Shown piece after piece: positions 15,000 through 17,842 of a stretch of DNA of 17,842 nucleotides. A program made the translations under genes and the position numbers. Positions within the stretch are counted from its first letter, which is position 1, and every line of letters starts with the position of its first letter. This DNA comes from Gallionellaceae bacterium UBA6222 (GTDB lineage Bacteria; Pseudomonadota; Gammaproteobacteria; Burkholderiales; Gallionellaceae). The stretch covers positions 21,092-38,933 of the forward strand of contig DISA01000061.1 in NCBI GenBank assembly GCA_002421915.1, written 5' to 3'. Under the pieces are notes generated by a model. The model saw nothing but the letters and a program-made list of their open reading frames with translations, made no database searches and was not told where the DNA came from.

Positions 15000-15995
15000 T
15001 TGCAGCCACCGCGCCGCATCCAGCGCGAAATAAGTCAGAATCCCGTCTGCCCCCGCGCGCTTGAATGCCAGCAACGATTCCAGCACACAGGCTTCTTCAT
15101 TCAGCCAGCCGTTCTGTGCAGCCGCCTTGAGCATCGCGTATTCGCCGCTGACCTGATAAACGAAGGTGGGGGCCTTGAACCCATCCTTCACCCGCCGCAC
15201 GATGTCGAGATAAGGCATGCCCGGTTTGACCATCACCATGTCGGCACCTTCCTGCAAGTCGAGCCCGACTTCCCACAAGGCCTCATCGGAATTGGCAGGG
15301 TCCATTTGGTAAGTGTATTTGTTGCCGGAACCCAAGTTGCCGCTGGAGCCGACCGCATCACGGAACGGGCCATAGAAACTGGAGGCGTACTTGGCGGAAT
15401 AGGCCATGATGCGGGTATGGATGCGCCGGTCGGCATCCAGTGCTGCGCGCACCGCGCCGATGCGGCCGTCCATCATATCCGACGGCGCGACGATGTCCGC
15501 CCCGGCGGCGGCATGACATTGCGCCTGCCGTGTCAGCACGGCGATGGTCTCGTCGTTCAGCACATAGCCGCTGTCGTCGATAAGGCCATCCTGGCCGTGA
15601 CTGGTATAAGGATCGAGCGCAACATCGGTCATCACACCAAGTTCCGGGAAGTTCTTTTTCAGTGCAGTCACCACACGCGGCACGAGACCGTTCGGATTGT
15701 AGGCTTCCTCCGCCCCCAGACTTTTCAGCGGCGCATCAATCACCGGGAAGATCGCCATCACCGGGATGCCCAGCTTTATGCATTGTTCGGCATCTTTCAG
15801 CAACAGGTCCAACGTCTTGCGCTGCACCCCAGGCATGGACTTCACATCCTCGACCCGGTTCGCTCCTTCCAATACGAAGACCGGGTAAATGAAATCGGCC
15901 GGAGTGAGTATGTGCTCTCGCATCAAGTCCCGTGAAAACTGGTCGTGGCGCATCCGGCGCATCCGTGAGTGCGGGTACTTTCCGAGTATTTGCAT
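14988..15995 (-). CDS. hemB: Delta-aminolevulinic acid dehydratase (porphobilinogen synthase)
   Basis: Cytoplasmic enzyme of 335 aa that condenses two 5-aminolevulinate molecules to porphobilinogen in haem synthesis. Schiff-base lysines are Lys202 (MAYSAKYASSFYGPFRDA) and Lys257 (VMVKPGMPYLDIV). The metal-site segment 124-137 reads DVALDPYTSHGQDG. The cysteine triad of zinc-dependent enzymes is absent, so this is the magnesium-type, zinc-independent form known from Pseudomonas and rhizobia. ATG at 15995 is preferred over an in-frame TTG at 16007, with GGGA upstream acting as a weak ribosome binding site. It converges with and overlaps the nucleotidyltransferase-like gene by 12 bases, and it diverges from the candidate small RNA. 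Confidence 0.97.
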   Translation of the reverse strand: MQILGKYPHSRMRRMRHDQFSRDLMREHILTPADFIYPVFVLEGANRVEDVKSMPGVQRKTLDLLLKDAEQCIKLGIPVMAIFPVIDAPLKSLGAEEAYNPNGLVPRVVTALKKNFPELGVMTDVALDPYTSHGQDGLIDDSGYVLNDETIAVLTRQAQCHAAAGADIVAPSDMMDGRIGAVRAALDADRRIHTRIMAYSAKYASSFYGPFRDAVGSSGNLGSGNKYTYQMDPANSDEALWEVGLDLQEGADMVMVKPGMPYLDIVRRVKDGFKAPTFVYQVSGEYAMLKAAAQNGWLNEEACVLESLLAFKRAGADGILTYFALDAARWLQSGR

Positions 15996-16040
15996 GGCTA
16001 TTCCCAATAATTTACTAAAGTAATGGAACTATTCTCGCAC

Positions 16041-16164
16041 AGTCCAGTCAGAGCATGCGAGTTGCGAAAGCGACTTCCCGTTTCTCCTCCCTGAGCGGGC
16101 GTCTTTACCTTGTAAAGACCCTTTGCCCCTGAATCTTTCCCCTTTGATTCAGGGGCATTTTTTT
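16041..16164 (+). ncRNA. Candidate small regulatory RNA with anti-Shine-Dalgarno loop
   Basis: Four hairpins follow one another on the plus strand of the hemB-engB gap. Hairpin 1 (16060-16075) is AGTTGC/GCGACT closed by a GAAA tetraloop. Hairpin 2 (16077-16099) is CCCG/CGGG with a 15-base loop containing CTCCTCCC, able to pair with Shine-Dalgarno sequences. Hairpin 3 (16101-16119) is a perfect 8-base-pair stem GTCTTTAC/GTAAAGAC. Hairpin 4 is an intrinsic terminator with a C-rich loop. The 5' end is set by a possible -10 TATTCT (16030-16035) without a convincing -35, so it is approximate. C-rich hairpin loops over ribosome binding sites are known in several proteobacterial sRNAs, and I recall that a toxic betaproteobacterial sRNA family with an anti-Shine-Dalgarno loop has been described; membership is untested. 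A 23-codon frame (16023-16094) runs through it but has no good ribosome binding site. Confidence 0.65.
16125..16164 (+). terminator. Strong intrinsic terminator of the candidate small RNA
   Basis: A perfect 11-base-pair stem, GCCCCTGAATC/GATTCAGGGGC (16125-16135 and 16146-16156), has a 10-base loop TTTCCCCTTT and is followed by A and seven T. The U-tract is only on the plus strand; read on the minus strand the 3' flank is purine-rich. It therefore ends plus-strand transcription and does not serve engB. Confidence 0.88.
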
Positions 16165-16317
16165 CGATCTCCTTAAGCTATTGCGCAGTCAAATCGCAGC
16201 GTCGCGTGCTCACTCATTCCTCGCCTATCAATGCGATATGTCTCGTCATTCGCTGCGCGGCTCCTTGCGCTTCGCCCTGCTCGCTACGCTTCTGTGAGAC
16301 CGAAACCACTCCGAATT
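16165..16317. repeat. engB downstream gap with degenerate AGCGNAGCGA-type repeats
   Basis: This 153-base remainder of the hemB-engB gap holds no gene. On the minus strand, just after engB, it shows several imperfect copies of an AGCG-AGCGAG / GCGAAGCGCAAGGAGC / GCGCAGCGAATGACGAG motif (about 16230-16295), with GAGGAATGAGTGAGC further on. Such low-complexity runs recur between genes in many Betaproteobacteria. No terminator for engB was found. The repeat call is by eye and weak. Confidence 0.35.
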
Positions 16318-16908
16318 TCAGGCAAGCCAACGGGCGATCACCGCCTCGGCTTCATCCATCCCGACTTTTTTCAGGCTGGAAAAGAGTTGCGCCGAACAGT
16401 GCGGGAAGTGTTCCCCCAGAAACTCCTTCACTTCGCGCAAGGTCTTGGTCGCCTGTTGCCGGCTCAGCTTGTCGGACTTGGTCAGCAGGATATGCACCGG
16501 TTTGCCGGTCGGGGCGAACCAGTCCAGCATGCCTTGATCGCGCTCGGTCAGCGGGTGGCGCGCATCCATGATGACCACCAATCCGCACAGCTCGGCCCGC
16601 GTTTGCAAGTACTGACTTAACAGATGCTCCCAATGCGCCTGCACATCCGGCGGCACTTTGGCGTAGCCATAACCGGGCAGATCCACCAGAAAACGGTTTT
16701 CTCCCAGGTCGAAATAATTGAGGTGCTGTGTGCGCCCCGGTGTCTTGCTGGTGAAGGCCAGCCGCACATGGTTGGCCAAGGTATTAATAGCACTGGACTT
16801 GCCCGCATTGGAACGGCCGACGAAAGCCACTTCCTTGCCTCCGTGCAGCGGCAGGTCCTTGATATGGTTGACCGTGGTGAAAAAGGTCGCTCTGGAAAAC
16901 AACCCCAT
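16318..16908 (-). CDS. engB: Ribosome biogenesis GTPase EngB/YsxC (YihA)
   Basis: Cytoplasmic TRAFAC-class GTPase of 196 aa needed for assembly of the large ribosomal subunit and cell growth. G1 is GRSNAGKSS (31-39), G2 the Thr in TPGRTQ (about 60), G3 DLPGYGYAK (76-84) and G4 TKSD (143-146). ATG at 16908 is chosen because it opens MGLFSRATFF, the usual EngB start, and forms TGATG with the hemL stop. The frame is open further upstream inside hemL, but that extension is only a shadow of hemL and has no EngB character. Coupling to hemL implies co-transcription, unlike the cytochrome c4 pairing often seen for engB. Confidence 0.96.
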   Translation of the reverse strand: MGLFSRATFFTTVNHIKDLPLHGGKEVAFVGRSNAGKSSAINTLANHVRLAFTSKTPGRTQHLNYFDLGENRFLVDLPGYGYAKVPPDVQAHWEHLLSQYLQTRAELCGLVVIMDARHPLTERDQGMLDWFAPTGKPVHILLTKSDKLSRQQATKTLREVKEFLGEHFPHCSAQLFSSLKKVGMDEAEAVIARWLA

Positions 16909-17842
16909 CACTTCCAGGCCGCAAAAATCTTGTCGGCCGCTGCAATCGTGGCGGCAATATCCGCTTCGGTGTGCGCGGCAGACACGAACCCTGCCTCGAA
17001 TGCGGACGGCGCGAAATAGTGGCCTGCACCCAGCATGGCATGAAAGAAACGATTGAAGGCTTCCTTGTCGCAGGCCATCACTTCGGTGTAGCTGGTCGGC
17101 GGTGTCTGGCTGAAATACAGGCCGAACATGCCGCCCACCGACTGTGCGCAGAATGCGACGCCGTGCTTCTGCGCACTCGCGGTCAGCCCCGCGGTGAGTT
17201 GCCGCGCGAGTTGCGCTAGGCGATCGTAGAAACCCGATTCCTGCACCAACTTGAGCGTGGCCAACCCTGCCGCTACCGCGACCGGGTTGCCGGACAGCGT
17301 GCCCGCCTGATACACCGCGCCCAGTGGTGCCAGACAATTCATGATGTCGCACCGCCCACCGAATGCGGCGGCGGGCAGTCCGCCGCCCATCACCTTGCCC
17401 AGCGTCACCAGGTCGGGCTGGATGCCGTAATAGCCCTGTGCGCCCTGCAGGCTGACACGGAAACCGGTCATGACTTCGTCGAGGATCAGCACTGCGCCGT
17501 ATTGCGTGCAGAGTGAACGCATCGCATCGAGGAATTCGCGTTTGGGGGTGACCAGATTCATGTTGCCCGCCACCACTTCAACGATCACGGCGGCGATCTC
17601 CTGCCCCCTCTCGGCGAAACATTCTTCCAGCCCGGCTGCGTCGTTATAGTCCAGCACCGTGGTGAGTTGGGCGATTTCGGCCGGTACGCCGGAAGAGCTC
17701 GGCTGACCGAAAGTCAGCGCGCCGGAACCGGCTTTCACCAGCAAGCCATCGGAATGGCCGTGGTAACAGCCCTCGAATTTGACGATGCGCGAACGCCCGG
17801 TGAACCCGCGCGCGAGACGGATCGCGCTCATCGTCGCCTCGG
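16908..17842 (-). CDS. hemL: Glutamate-1-semialdehyde 2,1-aminomutase, 5' end outside window
   Basis: PLP-dependent aminomutase that converts glutamate-1-semialdehyde to 5-aminolevulinate, the C5-pathway source of the HemB substrate. The visible part is the last 310 residues, beginning EATMSAIRLARGFTGR, so about 115 N-terminal residues lie beyond the window; the Met at 17831 is internal. Diagnostic segments are KFEGCYHGHSDGLLVKAGSGALTFG, LILDEVMTGFRV (PLP-binding Asp) and TLGKVMGGGLPAAAFGG with the Schiff-base Lys. The stop codon shares a base with the engB ATG. Presence of HemL indicates a C5 haem pathway, as expected for Betaproteobacteria. Confidence 0.96.
   Translation of the reverse strand, partial: EATMSAIRLARGFTGRSRIVKFEGCYHGHSDGLLVKAGSGALTFGQPSSSGVPAEIAQLTTVLDYNDAAGLEECFAERGQEIAAVIVEVVAGNMNLVTPKREFLDAMRSLCTQYGAVLILDEVMTGFRVSLQGAQGYYGIQPDLVTLGKVMGGGLPAAAFGGRCDIMNCLAPLGAVYQAGTLSGNPVAVAAGLATLKLVQESGFYDRLAQLARQLTAGLTASAQKHGVAFCAQSVGGMFGLYFSQTPPTSYTEVMACDKEAFNRFFHAMLGAGHYFAPSAFEAGFVSAAHTEADIAATIAAADKIFAAWK

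Noticed and set aside
15000..15935. A 311-codon plus-strand open frame opposite hemB
   Set aside because: Antisense to a complete hemB with intact catalytic lysines; the composition is that of a shadow frame.
16023..16094. A 23-codon plus-strand frame overlapping the candidate small RNA (MELFSHSPVRACELRKRL...)
   Set aside because: No good ribosome binding site precedes it. Its end runs through the structured anti-Shine-Dalgarno hairpin, and no plus-strand gene lies downstream, so a leader-peptide attenuator makes no sense.
16908..17352. N-terminal extension of engB inside hemL
   Set aside because: The frame happens to stay open, but the extra residues are low-quality shadow sequence. The TGATG junction gives a better start at the usual EngB N-terminus.

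Overview
The window reads as ordinary chromosomal backbone of a betaproteobacterium. The order pilM-N-O-P-Q / aroK-aroB / dgt / gltB is characteristic of Betaproteobacteria. The protein sequences and moderate GC content would fit Nitrosomonadales, possibly a Gallionellaceae-like iron oxidiser; that placement is inference from gene order and sequence feel, not from a search. No insertion sequence, prophage, CRISPR array, tRNA or rRNA gene was seen.

Layout. From 1 to 11964 all genes lie on the minus strand. Read in transcription order they are pilM, pilN, pilO, pilP and pilQ (type IV pilus alignment complex and outer-membrane secretin), a strong terminator, then aroK and aroB joined in one reading frame, dgt (dNTP triphosphohydrolase), and gltB (large subunit of glutamate synthase, whose 3' end lies beyond base 1). 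The pil genes overlap or nearly touch, and dgt overlaps the end of aroB, so these are tight operons. From 12106 to 14999 two genes run on the plus strand: a class A penicillin-binding protein (PBP1a) and, coupled through TGATG, a degenerate nucleotidyltransferase-like protein. Divergent promoters for pilM and the PBP1a gene sit between 11965 and 12105. From 14988 to 17842 the coding strand is minus again: hemL (5' end beyond the window) coupled to engB (yihA), then hemB. The hemL and hemB products act in tetrapyrrole synthesis.

The most interesting non-coding stretch is the 322-base gap between engB and hemB. On the plus strand it shows four consecutive hairpins. One carries a loop rich in CUCCUCCC, a mimic of the 16S rRNA anti-Shine-Dalgarno sequence, and the last is a textbook intrinsic terminator. 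No plus-strand protein gene needs that terminator, so a small regulatory RNA is the simplest reading.

The second unusual point is the in-frame joining of shikimate kinase to 3-dehydroquinate synthase. A perfect AGGAGG ribosome binding site and the ancestral aroB start codon remain inside the fused frame, so the locus may make both a bifunctional AroKB and a free AroB.
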